From positions 95,788 to 159,787 of the forward strand of contig JAEYOE010000014.1 of NCBI GenBank assembly GCA_023412005.1: a DNA stretch of 64,000 nucleotides, read 5' to 3'. The position numbers and the translations under genes were made by a program. The DNA is from Bacillota bacterium (GTDB lineage Bacteria; Bacillota; Clostridia; Christensenellales; SZUA-584). Under the pieces are notes generated by a model, which worked only from the letters and a program-made list of their open reading frames with translations, did no database searches and was not told the DNA's origin. Shown one piece after another: positions 25,714-34,164 of the stretch; within the stretch, counting starts at the first letter, position 1, and each line of letters opens with the position of its first letter.

Positions 25714-26574
25714 TCAGGTTATACCAACGCCGTGACTTTCTTCATGTGATTTGTTTTTTCGAAAAGTAACTGCCGCCATAACGAAACAAATTACCGCGAT
25801 GATCGGATAGTAGATACGAAAACCTGTCACCAGAGGCCAGCACATGACGATCAGGCTACAGAAAATGTAAGCCTTGACTTTGCTTTTGCTAAAAGCAGTG
25901 CTTTTGAGCTTTTCCAAAGTAACGATGGTTTCGCTCATCTCGTTACGTGCTTTTTGCTGAGCCGTGTCTTCATTGGGTAGCATGTCCTTATCTGCCGCAG
26001 CCTTCAATATATCCTTACCCGAAATCAGCTTAATCCCGTGACCCAAACAAAAAGTCCTGACGGTTTCGCTGTAATCGCTGAGCGAGACAATGACCACACT
26101 TTCATTCTTGATTTTTCGTCTGATATTAACCGCTTTATCAATACCGCAGACAGAACCCGGATGGTTGTGCAAAACATAATAGACGACATCTTCCTTGTTT
26201 GCGGTAAAACCATCTTCGTTTGGAGTGATATCAGAAAAACCGTCAAACAGGCGCGCAATATAATCAGAGTAGCAGTCAGCATCCAGCATCGTCAGTTCTT
26301 CCAGCAGGCACTTCTGCTTGATGCGAAGAAGGTCTTTCTCAATATAACGCCGGATTCTTTTGCGTCTGACCAGTGCCAGAGTAAAACTGACTGCCAATGT
26401 TATAAATACGGATATAAGCAAGGCTACAGTAAATGAACGGCTGAAATACAGCACTGTCAGGAATATAATAAATAGCGTTATCAACCGCAGAACGATAAAG
26501 TCAAAAAGCCTGGCTATCATTGAACGCCCGCCGTATATTTGTTTTTTGTAATATCGGATCAACTTGGTATCCAT
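25714..26574 (-). CDS. Membrane protein with a degenerate restriction-endonuclease-like domain
   Basis: 286 residues. Two membrane helices near the N-terminus (about 20-62) and two near the C-terminus (about 235-275) flank a soluble central region. That region (DVVYYVLHNHPGSVCGIDKAV... SVVIVSLSDYSETVRTFCLGHGIKLISG) has the strand-helix pattern of Mrr-type nuclease domains, ending with the 'is-x-g-x-s' and 'gi-lidg' segments. The usual catalytic D-ExK residues are not evident, so activity is doubtful. ATG 26574 is chosen because AGGAGG lies nine bases upstream. Divergent from nadD. Function unknown. Confidence 0.6.
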   Translation of the reverse strand: MDTKLIRYYKKQIYGGRSMIARLFDFIVLRLITLFIIFLTVLYFSRSFTVALLISVFITLAVSFTLALVRRKRIRRYIEKDLLRIKQKCLLEELTMLDADCYSDYIARLFDGFSDITPNEDGFTANKEDVVYYVLHNHPGSVCGIDKAVNIRRKIKNESVVIVSLSDYSETVRTFCLGHGIKLISGKDILKAAADKDMLPNEDTAQQKARNEMSETIVTLEKLKSTAFSKSKVKAYIFCSLIVMCWPLVTGFRIYYPIIAVICFVMAAVTFRKNKSHEESHGVGIT

Positions 26575-26633
26575 ATTCAATGTCCTCCTGTCATCATTGT
26601 TGACACATATAGCCATACGTATACATGCATAAC

Positions 26634-26662
26634 TTGTGAACCCCAAAACATTGGTGTATAAT
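26634..26662 (+). promoter_or_regulatory. Promoter of nadD-yqeK-rsfS
   Basis: TTGTGA (26634-26639), 17-base spacer, TATAAT (26657-26662). Transcription would begin near 26669, at the first in-frame ATG of nadD. Confidence 0.7.
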
Positions 26663-26668
26663 AAGCAA

Positions 26669-27346
26669 ATGAGCGTTTATCAGCAGGATATATTTGAGTT
26701 TTCCAACTTGGAGACCAAGTGCATTGTTACGAAAAACAACCGGGTCGGGCTGCTCGGCGGTACATTTAATCCGATACATTGCGGTCATATCAGCATGGCA
26801 TATATTGCTCTTTATGAGTTTTCTTTGGGTGAAGTTGTTTTCCTGCCTCTGGGTACCCCTCCCCATAAAAGTGATGAACGCGTTGCGCCTGCTTCAAACA
26901 GGCTTGACATGATCCGTCTGGCGATTGAAGAAGAAGTGCGTTTTTCGGTCAGCACGATTGAGACGGACCGCAGTGGATATACTTATACCGTCGATACGAT
27001 GGAAATGCTTAACCGTATCCGCAAGGACACAGATTTTTACTATATTATCGGCGCGGACACACTGTTTGAACTAAAAACATGGAAGAATATAGAACGCGTG
27101 TTCCGTCTTACTGACTTCATATGTATTCTGCGTCCCGGGCAGGATGATATCAAGGTGCGCCAGTATGCAGATAAGCTCAACAACGAGTATGGACACAAAA
27201 TTCATGTAGCGCAAGAATGCGGCCCCGCAGTTTCTTCGACTGAGATCCGGATGCTGGCATCCGAGAATGTGTTTGCGAAAGGTATGGTCCCGGAAAAAGT
27301 GGCACAATATATTCGGCAGAATAACGTATATAGCGCAGAGGTTTGA
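26669..27346 (+). CDS. nadD: Nicotinate-nucleotide adenylyltransferase NadD
   Basis: Makes deamido-NAD from nicotinate mononucleotide and ATP. About 225 residues. The nucleotidyltransferase signature GLLGGTFNPIHCGH and the C-terminal VSSTEIRML are clear. The start is unsettled. ATG 26669 has no ribosome site and nearly coincides with the predicted transcription start, so it would be leaderless. It also adds about 25 residues before the usual N-terminus (RVGLLGG). TTG 26708 is an in-frame alternative. It precedes yqeK directly (TGA then ATG). Confidence 0.93.
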   Translation: MSVYQQDIFEFSNLETKCIVTKNNRVGLLGGTFNPIHCGHISMAYIALYEFSLGEVVFLPLGTPPHKSDERVAPASNRLDMIRLAIEEEVRFSVSTIETDRSGYTYTVDTMEMLNRIRKDTDFYYIIGADTLFELKTWKNIERVFRLTDFICILRPGQDDIKVRQYADKLNNEYGHKIHVAQECGPAVSSTEIRMLASENVFAKGMVPEKVAQYIRQNNVYSAEV

Positions 27347-27928
27347 ATGACATATGATCTGACCCGGTTGGAACAATATCTTGAAAAGCATATCGATGGG
27401 CATAGGCTGCTGCATTCCCAACGGTCCGCCGAGGAAGCAGAGAAGCTGGCCGAAAGGTACGGCGTAGATCAAAAAAAAGCTTATGTTGCCGGGCTGTTGC
27501 ATGATGTTGCAAAGGGTTCGTGCAAACATGGGTTGCAAAACATCGCCGGGAGATATAATGTAAGTATCGATAAGATTGAAACCGATAATCCGGAGCTGCT
27601 GCATGGCAAGATAGGTGCCGCAATGGTAGCTGCCGATCTTGGTATTGACGACGAGGATATATTATCAGCCATACGGTGGCACACGACGGGCCGTGCCAAT
27701 ATGTCAATGCTCGAAAAGATTGTGTATATGGCCGATCTTATAGAACCAGGGCGGTGTTTTGACGGCATCGAAGACATACGCATACTGGCGTACCAAGATA
27801 TAGACGCGGCAATGCTGCATTCACTGCAGCAGATCATGGAATTCGTGAGGAGTAAGGGTTTTTCGTTGCATCCATGCAGCGTTGAAGCCTATGAGGATAT
27901 ATTAAAAAGGAGGAACTTCCAAATTTGA
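27347..27928 (+). CDS. yqeK: YqeK-type HD-domain hydrolase (diadenosine tetraphosphatase)
   Basis: Metal-dependent HD phosphohydrolase, 193 residues, of the YqeK family known to hydrolyse Ap4A symmetrically. HSQRSAEEAEKLA, AGLLHDVAKG, the GKIGAAMVA block, AIRWHTTGR and YMADLIEPGR mark the metal ligands. Starts immediately after the nadD stop and overlaps rsfS by four bases. The nadD-yqeK-rsfS order is the normal Firmicutes arrangement. Confidence 0.94.
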   Translation: MTYDLTRLEQYLEKHIDGHRLLHSQRSAEEAEKLAERYGVDQKKAYVAGLLHDVAKGSCKHGLQNIAGRYNVSIDKIETDNPELLHGKIGAAMVAADLGIDDEDILSAIRWHTTGRANMSMLEKIVYMADLIEPGRCFDGIEDIRILAYQDIDAAMLHSLQQIMEFVRSKGFSLHPCSVEAYEDILKRRNFQI

Positions 27929-28314
27929 AAAACCAATTTACCGATGAGGTAATACAGGCAGCAAAACAGCTTTTCGCAAAAAAGGCCGAAGATGTCCGCA
28001 TATTAAACGTGTCTCACCTGACGATAGTGGCCGACTATTTCATACTGGCAAGCGGCCGTTCAGATGTGCATGTTAAATCACTTTGCGATGAGATAAAAAA
28101 GCATATGCATGAAATCGGCCGTGTTCAACTGCGCATTGAAGGCTACCGGGAAGGGCGGTGGATCGTCATTGACTATGGCGATATTCTGGTACATATCTTC
28201 CACAAGCGCGAGCGTGAATTCTACGGGCTTGAGCGGCTTTGGATCGATGGCGATAACTCAATGGTGATCACGGATGATGACATGAAAATTTCCGATACCA
28301 CTGTTACGAAATAG
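27925..28314 (+). CDS. rsfS: Ribosomal silencing factor RsfS
   Basis: Binds ribosomal protein uL14 and prevents subunit joining in starvation. 129 residues. ILNVSHLTIVADYFILASGRSDVHVKSLCDEI and WIVIDYGDILVHIFHKREREFYGLERLW are diagnostic. The start is TTG 27925 with AGGAGG upstream, overlapping the yqeK stop (TTGA). Followed by a strong hairpin. Confidence 0.95.
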   Translation: MKNQFTDEVIQAAKQLFAKKAEDVRILNVSHLTIVADYFILASGRSDVHVKSLCDEIKKHMHEIGRVQLRIEGYREGRWIVIDYGDILVHIFHKREREFYGLERLWIDGDNSMVITDDDMKISDTTVTK

Positions 28315-28343
28315 TTTTAGATTTAATTAAATAGTATTTAAAA

Positions 28344-28376
28344 AAGAGCGTATGATACATCTTCATACGCTCTTCT
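28344..28376 (+). terminator. Terminator of nadD-yqeK-rsfS
   Basis: AAGAGCGTATGA/TCATACGCTCTT twelve-base inverted repeat, seven-base loop, T-rich downstream. Confidence 0.85.
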
Positions 28377-28387
28377 TATGTGCTTTA

Positions 28388-28630
28388 GCGTAATAATCCA
28401 CCAGCTATGCTGGTGTGAATAAAAATGCTTTAGCTTACAGCAATTGAGCGAAGCGAACGACAAAAAATAGACTGTCAAAAGCAGTGCGCTCGAGAGGAGT
28501 ACTGCTTTTGACAGTCGTAGTGCGAGTAATGCAACTGGCGGACTTTTCAATACGTCTTGAGACGTAGCCAGTAAAATGCCCTTTTAGGGCTGGTGCATAC
28601 CACCAGTTTAACTGGTGGTTTTGATTTGTA
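28388..28630. mobile_element. Hairpin-rich remnant resembling an IS200/IS605-derived MITE
   Basis: About 240 noncoding bases packed with inverted repeats. In order they are a CACCAGC/GCTGGTG hairpin near 28400, and a 16-base perfect repeat GACTGTCAAAAGCAGT (28470-28485) with its complement at 28501-28516. Then come a 16-base palindrome TACGTCTTGAGACGTA (28551-28566), a CCCTTTTAGGG hairpin, and the palindrome ACCACCAGTTTAACTGGTGGT near 28599-28619 followed by T's. Subterminal CCACCAG hairpins at both ends are typical of IS200/IS605 single-strand transposons. No TnpA or TnpB reading frame is present. The assignment is by motif resemblance. Confidence 0.6.
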
Positions 28631-28640
28631 TATGTTTCGT

Positions 28641-30086
28641 TCAGAATACCCGCCTGCCGCAGATAAAGTTTCGGGTCCAGTAGCTTGAATCGAATATATT
28701 GGAACAAATACGAATCTTTCCCTGACTTGATGAGGCATCAATCATCTTTTCACCGCCCATATAGATGCCCACATGCCCCTTAAAGCAGATGATGTCGCCC
28801 TTCTGTAGATCAGACATTTTAGAAACCTTGGGCAAGCTGCTCTTTGCCCAGCCGGCGGACGTCATATACTTTATTTTATAGCCTACCTGATTCAAACAGT
28901 AGTAGACGAATCCGGAACAATCGAACACATTGGGGCCCTTGCCGCCACGGACATATTTTTTCCCAAGCTGCGTTTTGGCAAAATCGATCAGAGCATCGGC
29001 TGAAGCGTCATCCGGGTCACCCGGTGGCGGTTGGGTAGTGTCGCTGCCGCCACTACTGCCGCCGCTGCTACCACCACCGCCACTACTGCCGCCGCTGCTG
29101 GAGGTAGTCTTCGCCGGCTTTGCTTCGTCCGAATAGATGGCCTCAAGCGTGTTTTCCCCGACGTTGCCATCCACGGAAAGGCCGTTGCGCTTTTGAAAGC
29201 TTTTAACGGCTGACTCGGTATCCGTACCAAAGTATCCGGTGCTGCCCGCCTTCAAATACTTCAAATCCTGTAACCGTTCCTGTATACCTGATACATCAGT
29301 GCCTTTGTCTCCAAGCTTTACAGTATAAGGCATGGCGTCTTCAGAAAACAATGCGGCCTGCGTCTGCTCTCCTAAAAGCCCATCCACTTGAAGGCTGTGT
29401 TTGCGCTGGAATAATTGCAGGGCATATTCGGTACCGTATCCGTAATGGTCAGTCGGTTCCTCCTCCCCCATATAGCCAAGCTCCATAAGCCGTTCCTGAA
29501 CGTCAAGAATTCTGGCATCGGTACAGCCTGGGACAAGATCGGGTTTATCAGGAGCCGTTGTTGGTACCGGTTCGGTATCAGCCGGTGTGGTTGGAGCTGG
29601 TTCAGACTCTATAATCGATGGGTCAGAAGATGTGTCACGCGTTGACGGTATAATAGATTGATCATCTTCCTGTCCGGTTATCATTGTGGGCGTTGGTAAA
29701 GCCGTAGGAGCTACTTCAACCTCTGTGGGTTTGGGCGATTGTACAGTATCGGATTGTTCCGTTGGCGCGAACGCGACCTCAACCGTTTCAGCAGAAGCAT
29801 CGGGCTGTGGAATGACGATGCTCAGAACCACAGCGATGATGACGGCTGCAGCGCTGGCAGCCACTATAAAGCGTTTATCTTTCCAGAAAAAACGATTGCG
29901 TTTTCTGTTTCCGGTACGCCTTAAATTTGAACCGACAGTCTCAAACCTGGCTGCTGGAACAGCTGAGCTATAACGAGTCGCTTTCTTTTTATGAGCAGTA
30001 ATACTGAATAGTTTCTTTGCTTTTTTTATCAACCGATACATCCCTTTGACAACCGGTCTAAGTATCGAGATAAAAACCTTTTTCAT
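28641..30086 (-). CDS. NlpC/P60 endopeptidase with two peptidoglycan-binding domains
   Basis: Cell-wall hydrolase expected to cut stem peptides, 481 residues. A basic cytoplasmic tail of about 70 residues leads to a membrane helix (FIVAASAAAVIIAVVLSIVI). A Thr/Pro/Ser-rich linker, two PG_binding_1 repeats (VQERLMELGYMGEE... and IQERLQDLKYL...) and a Gly/Ser-rich spacer of low complexity follow. The C-terminal NlpC/P60 domain has catalytic Cys390 in FDCSGF and His438 in GHVGIY. Start ATG 30086 with GAGGT upstream. It ends ten bases from the MITE-like remnant. Confidence 0.93.
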   Translation of the reverse strand: MKKVFISILRPVVKGMYRLIKKAKKLFSITAHKKKATRYSSAVPAARFETVGSNLRRTGNRKRNRFFWKDKRFIVAASAAAVIIAVVLSIVIPQPDASAETVEVAFAPTEQSDTVQSPKPTEVEVAPTALPTPTMITGQEDDQSIIPSTRDTSSDPSIIESEPAPTTPADTEPVPTTAPDKPDLVPGCTDARILDVQERLMELGYMGEEEPTDHYGYGTEYALQLFQRKHSLQVDGLLGEQTQAALFSEDAMPYTVKLGDKGTDVSGIQERLQDLKYLKAGSTGYFGTDTESAVKSFQKRNGLSVDGNVGENTLEAIYSDEAKPAKTTSSSGGSSGGGGSSGGSSGGSDTTQPPPGDPDDASADALIDFAKTQLGKKYVRGGKGPNVFDCSGFVYYCLNQVGYKIKYMTSAGWAKSSLPKVSKMSDLQKGDIICFKGHVGIYMGGEKMIDASSSQGKIRICSNIFDSSYWTRNFICGRRVF

Positions 30087-30187
30087 GTGTACCTCGCAAC
30101 TGATAGTAATAATTACGTAACATATATGTAATCATTTAATAACATTATACACAAGATAAGTACAAATGCAAGCGAATATTGACAAAA

Positions 30188-30853
30188 TCACAGTTCGTTG
30201 CGGTATTTTTCCATCAATTGTTTAAAAATCTCAGCAGACGTTGGCGGCGTATAAGTGACAGCATTCGCGCCTGCATCGATTGTGCTCTGGATTGATTCGG
30301 TTGTGGGTCCTCCTGTTGCAATGATTGGCACCTGCGGGAACCTTTTTCGTATGCTGCGAATGATATCTGTCGTCTTGGCCGCTCCTGATACGTTTATGAT
30401 GCTCGCCCCCGCATCCAGCCGTGCGGCAATATCTGTGCCTTCGGATACCACCGTTATCACGATCGGAATGTCGATTCTGTCCTTGACTTTGCGGATAATA
30501 TCATTGGGGGTCGGTGCGTTCACCACGACGCCTATGGCACCTTGGTTTTCCGCGTCCATTGCCAGATTGATGACGCGTTTACCCGTTGTGGTTCCTCCTC
30601 CTACGCCGCAGAAAACCGGAATGTCGGAAACGGTGATGATTGCATGGGAAATAGTTGGTTGGGGCGTAAAAGGATAAACAGCGATGACAGCGTTTGCATT
30701 GCAATTTTTGATCAGCGCTACATCTGTTGAAAAAATCAGCGACTTGATCAGTCTGCCGAAAATACGAATTCCGCTGACTTGATTGATAATTTCGGGAACC
30801 CTCACCATGTGTTTGCGGAGGTTTCCATGTATCTCTGGTACAAAATCGTTCAT
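30188..30853 (-). CDS. TIM-barrel protein of uncertain function
   Basis: 221 residues, no membrane segment. Repeating beta-alpha units with Gly-rich strand ends (CGVGGGTTTGKR, IPIVITVVSEGTDIAARLDAGASIINVSGAA, VPIIATGGPTTESIQSTIDAGANAVTYTPP) indicate a phosphate-binding TIM barrel like those of ThiE/KDPG-aldolase-type folds. Related proteins are often annotated only as 'hydrolase'. No catalytic residue could be assigned. Start ATG 30853 has AAGGAGG upstream. Monocistronic by spacing. Confidence 0.6.
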   Translation of the reverse strand: MNDFVPEIHGNLRKHMVRVPEIINQVSGIRIFGRLIKSLIFSTDVALIKNCNANAVIAVYPFTPQPTISHAIITVSDIPVFCGVGGGTTTGKRVINLAMDAENQGAIGVVVNAPTPNDIIRKVKDRIDIPIVITVVSEGTDIAARLDAGASIINVSGAAKTTDIIRSIRKRFPQVPIIATGGPTTESIQSTIDAGANAVTYTPPTSAEIFKQLMEKYRNEL

Positions 30854-30962
30854 GTGCTGCCTCCTTAATTATCTAAGCATATTTTAACAAATTGTATGTC
30901 GTCCGTAAATAAGCCGAGATAGTATTAATTAAGGAATGTATTCGTTACAGGTCATACAAATT

Positions 30963-33497
30963 TCATTGGCAGACAAGCCGCTGTGATACGACATCGGAAT
31001 AAATGCGGAGACCTTCGGACCGAACCAGTTTAATAACGTCGATAAAAGAACCGCTTTGAGGCAAGTACTCTGTCAATATATTGGGACGACTGCTGACATA
31101 ACTCGGATCAAAAATAACTTCAGGCCTGCCATCAAAAATGGCAACATAGAAAATATCGGATTCCACAAGATCCTGAAAGAAGTGGCTTCCATATGATAGC
31201 TCAGGCATAAAGCCGGCATCAGCGGAAGCGAGCTCACAGATGACCGACATATTACAGAGCTCTGCGAAGCTCACCGGTACCCCGAGGGAAGGCGTCGTTG
31301 TCCCCCAGCGGCCCGGACCCATCAGCATGACGGAATTATCTTTCAGAGCGGTGTTAAGCTGACCAATCATTCGGGCAATGCTGTATTTCTCCTGATCGCT
31401 GCGCGCCAGATAGCACTGTGTATCCACATAGACCACAAAATCGATCGCGAGATTGGCATTGCCGCCCATAAATCCACCCTGTGTAGAGAAGAAACAATGG
31501 CGGCATTCACCTGGTTTGGGCATTTCAATGGTGTTTCCGTAGCCGCGCGTCTGCAGCGGGCGGCACTGAACCAGGTTTATTTTCAAGCTCTCGTCCACGT
31601 TGAAATTTGCGGTGAATTCAATGTCCACCGGATATTCGTATGTACCCGAAAGCACGGAGAGCATATCCTTCATTAAAGCTGGAAATTCCGTATCCTCAAG
31701 AAGACGTTTGAACTGCAGCAGCCAAGGTGTTTTTTTGTGGGTATATCCCAGTTCGCGCTGTCGGGCCGCTGCGATTCTGTCAACCGAAGCAAACAGCGAC
31801 TTGTCTGTTTTGAGATTGTAGCTCAGCGCTTCGTCTGCTGATACTGTGACAAGCAAGTTGTCATCCAGTGAAAGAACATCCACCTCATGCTGTGAGAACC
31901 TGCGTTGATCTTCCAGCGCCATGGGTGGCAGCGCCGTCGGGTCGTCAAGGCTGACGATACGCGCGTAGTCGCCGGTCATCCGACCAACGGCCCGCGTTCC
32001 CAGACCAAACACGAGCCTAAGCATGCCCGCGTCACCGTCAATACTGCGGTCCCAGACATACAGGTTGGAGGAATTGCCCACACCCGACACATGCGGAAAG
32101 AAGCTGTGTCCGTAATAATCTCCGGAGACACGCTGAACGAGTATGGCCATCTGTTCGTCGCTGTCCAGCAACCCCCGCTTATCCCGGTATACGAGCGCAT
32201 CCTCATTCATCGTGCTTGCATAAACGAAACGGACAGCTTGCTCAAACGCCTCAAGTCGCTCCTTGGGCGTACCCTGATTTACACAGAAAACGCTGTCGTA
32301 TTTGCCGGCAAAAGCATTACCATAATTATCTTCAAGCAGCGAGCTTGAACGTACTATAATAGGGAATTGGCCAAAGTATTCCAGCATCTGGACAAACTGT
32401 TCCTGGATATCTGCAGGAAACTGGCCTTTAAGCAGCTTCTGCTTCAGCTCACCTGCGTATTGATAGTATCCGTCACGCGTTTTTTGACGTGTTCGCAGGT
32501 CCCACCAACCATTTTGGACAATGTACGTGTAGAATACGTCGGAACCGATATAGAACGAATCATGAGGTTCCAAGTAGGGCATAAAACGTTTTGGCGCCTC
32601 TGTTTCAATTATCTTTCTGGCTGCCAACATGCCCACACTTTTACCGCCGATTCGCCCGGTACCGATAATGCGGGATGCTATCATCTGCAGGTCTTCCAGA
32701 GTAAAATACCGTTCGCAGAGCAGGCGCATGCGCGATTCTGTTCCCACCAGCATAGAAAGCAGCAGGTCTTTATGCTGATCCGCCCGCTCGGGGAAAGCCG
32801 ATATATTTTCCCTGATTTTGCTGAGGTATTCAAGCGGGCGTCCGCTCCTGTCAATGCTGGAAAAAAGTCCGGCGACCTGAGCGCTTGCCGTTATACTGAC
32901 CGCTTCCTGTCCCCGTATAAGATGCGGGAAGAACATTGTCGGGGAGTACCGCTGCCAAACCTTAAGCGGATGGATGTAGCTCTCCCCCGCCACACTATAC
33001 AGATCAAGCAGCAGCTGCGTCGTCTCTCTGATACCGGCGATCGTTGAGTATGTGTGCGCACTTCTTCTTATAGCGAAGTACGCAATGGTATCAAGCTCAA
33101 AGAGGAACGGACAAGTCACTTTGAAGAAATTCCGGATCATCAGATCAGAATACCAGTTATCCAAAAGATCTGTCAGGCAGTCAAATACGTAAAACGCATA
33201 TTGCCCCTGTTGCTCAATAAGTGAGTGAACCGCAATAGCGAAGCTCTCAAACCCACGGCTTGCGTCCACTTCCACAATGTATGCCTGATCGCCGTCAAGA
33301 AGCGGCATATGTTGTCCGAAACGGACATAAACCAGCCGTCGTCCGTCATTTCGTGCTTGCACAGCGTAAGGCAGAACCACCTTCTGATAGCTTTCAATAT
33401 CGTCAACCTGCCAGACTACGTTATCGCCGAGGCGCAGTTTATCAATGATATCGTCGAATCCTTTGATACCGGTACTTACCTTGTCATGTACGCTCAA
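30963..33497 (-). CDS. PEP-synthase-like ATP-grasp protein with a degenerate KaiC-like N-terminal domain
   Basis: 844 residues. Residues 1-200 begin STGIKGFDDIIDKLRLGD, closely recalling the start of KaiC/RadA RecA-type domains, but the expected Walker A is replaced by WQVDDIESYQK, so it should not hydrolyse ATP. Residues about 270-640 are the PEP/pyruvate-binding ATP-grasp domain (IGGKSVGMLAARKI; IVRSSSLLEDNYGNAFAGKY; LVQCRPLQT). The final 200 residues contain MLMGPGRWGTTTP and ELSYGSHFFQDL, conserved in this clostridial family. The phosphohistidine domain of PEP synthase is absent, so the reaction is unknown. Start TTG 33497 follows AAAGG. Confidence 0.75.
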   Translation of the reverse strand: MSVHDKVSTGIKGFDDIIDKLRLGDNVVWQVDDIESYQKVVLPYAVQARNDGRRLVYVRFGQHMPLLDGDQAYIVEVDASRGFESFAIAVHSLIEQQGQYAFYVFDCLTDLLDNWYSDLMIRNFFKVTCPFLFELDTIAYFAIRRSAHTYSTIAGIRETTQLLLDLYSVAGESYIHPLKVWQRYSPTMFFPHLIRGQEAVSITASAQVAGLFSSIDRSGRPLEYLSKIRENISAFPERADQHKDLLLSMLVGTESRMRLLCERYFTLEDLQMIASRIIGTGRIGGKSVGMLAARKIIETEAPKRFMPYLEPHDSFYIGSDVFYTYIVQNGWWDLRTRQKTRDGYYQYAGELKQKLLKGQFPADIQEQFVQMLEYFGQFPIIVRSSSLLEDNYGNAFAGKYDSVFCVNQGTPKERLEAFEQAVRFVYASTMNEDALVYRDKRGLLDSDEQMAILVQRVSGDYYGHSFFPHVSGVGNSSNLYVWDRSIDGDAGMLRLVFGLGTRAVGRMTGDYARIVSLDDPTALPPMALEDQRRFSQHEVDVLSLDDNLLVTVSADEALSYNLKTDKSLFASVDRIAAARQRELGYTHKKTPWLLQFKRLLEDTEFPALMKDMLSVLSGTYEYPVDIEFTANFNVDESLKINLVQCRPLQTRGYGNTIEMPKPGECRHCFFSTQGGFMGGNANLAIDFVVYVDTQCYLARSDQEKYSIARMIGQLNTALKDNSVMLMGPGRWGTTTPSLGVPVSFAELCNMSVICELASADAGFMPELSYGSHFFQDLVESDIFYVAIFDGRPEVIFDPSYVSSRPNILTEYLPQSGSFIDVIKLVRSEGLRIYSDVVSQRLVCQ

Positions 33498-33542
33498 CCT
33501 TTATCTGCCCCCTTTCGGCTATCCTGAACATTCGCACTTATA

Positions 33543-33571
33543 TTGAAAGAGCAAACCGTTTGCTTTATACT
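33543..33571 (+). promoter_or_regulatory. Promoter of the small Cys-rich gene
   Basis: TTGAAA (33543-33548), 17-base spacer, TATACT (33566-33571); the start codon follows after 32 bases with AGGAGAA upstream. Confidence 0.75.
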
Positions 33572-33603
33572 ATAACTAAACTATTTATCAGGAGAAGTTA
33601 ACT

Positions 33604-33795
33604 ATGTCCTGCGATAATTCAGTTAAATGCACCTGTACTTATACTTCCTGCTCACACCATGGAAAGTGCTGCGAATGTGTCACATATCACCGCCGCTTGG
33701 GCGAGGCACCAGGGTGCCTTTTTTCCAAAGAGGGGGAGAAAACATATGACCGTTCAATTCAGCGTCTTTACGAAGATCAAACGCGAACGCGGTAA
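33604..33795 (+). CDS. Small cysteine-rich protein (DUF6485-like)
   Basis: 63 residues with cysteines in CTCTYTSCSHHGKCCECVTYH, followed by APGCLFSKEGEKTYDRSI. The pattern matches a small conserved protein of anaerobic Firmicutes and archaea (DUF6485, from memory). The paired cysteines suggest a bound metal. Start ATG 33604 has AGGAG eight bases upstream, and a good promoter precedes it. Function unknown. Confidence 0.75.
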   Translation: MSCDNSVKCTCTYTSCSHHGKCCECVTYHRRLGEAPGCLFSKEGEKTYDRSIQRLYEDQTRTR

Positions 33796-33817
33796 ACGGA
33801 CATGTCTATCTGACAAA

Positions 33818-34162
33818 TTATTCGTATCTGTCCGGTAAAGCCCCGTTCGTTGTCATATCAAAAAGCGCTTCTATATCGTGAAGAAAGTCGCTGTCACTTT
33901 GCTCTGGTTTTTTCTCCAACAGCTCAAGCTCATCAAAACGGAAGGCATGCCCGCCGAGTTTTTCCCAGTCATGCTGAAGCCGCGGATGGATGCAGCTGTT
34001 GACGCTTTGCGCGAATTCAAAGCGATTATAACTGCCTTGAATATCTGTCGTCATGCCCAGCAGCTTCTTCTCCGTTACTGTATTGACAATAGCAAATACG
34101 CCCCCGATAATGGACCGCTTTTTGAAGTTTTGCAGCATTTCTTTTCGGTTTTTCTTGTCCAT
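33818..34162 (-). CDS. GIY-YIG-like small protein
   Basis: 114 residues. GVFAIVNTVTEKKLLGMTTDIQGSYNRFEFAQ and HPRLQHDWEKLGGHAFRFDELELLEKK follow the layout of small GIY-YIG (LuxR-like subgroup) proteins. The GIY and YIG tripeptides are replaced (GVF, LLG), so nuclease activity is unlikely. The start is ATG 34162; a TTG six bases upstream overlaps the preceding stop. Apparently co-transcribed with the DUF6530-like gene upstream. Confidence 0.65.
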   Translation of the reverse strand: MDKKNRKEMLQNFKKRSIIGGVFAIVNTVTEKKLLGMTTDIQGSYNRFEFAQSVNSCIHPRLQHDWEKLGGHAFRFDELELLEKKPEQSDSDFLHDIEALFDMTTNGALPDRYE

Positions 34163-34164
34163 AA

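Noticed and set aside
28435..28741. Short frames over the hairpin cluster
   Set aside because: They run through inverted repeats and the end of the NlpC/P60 gene; no ribosome site or motif.
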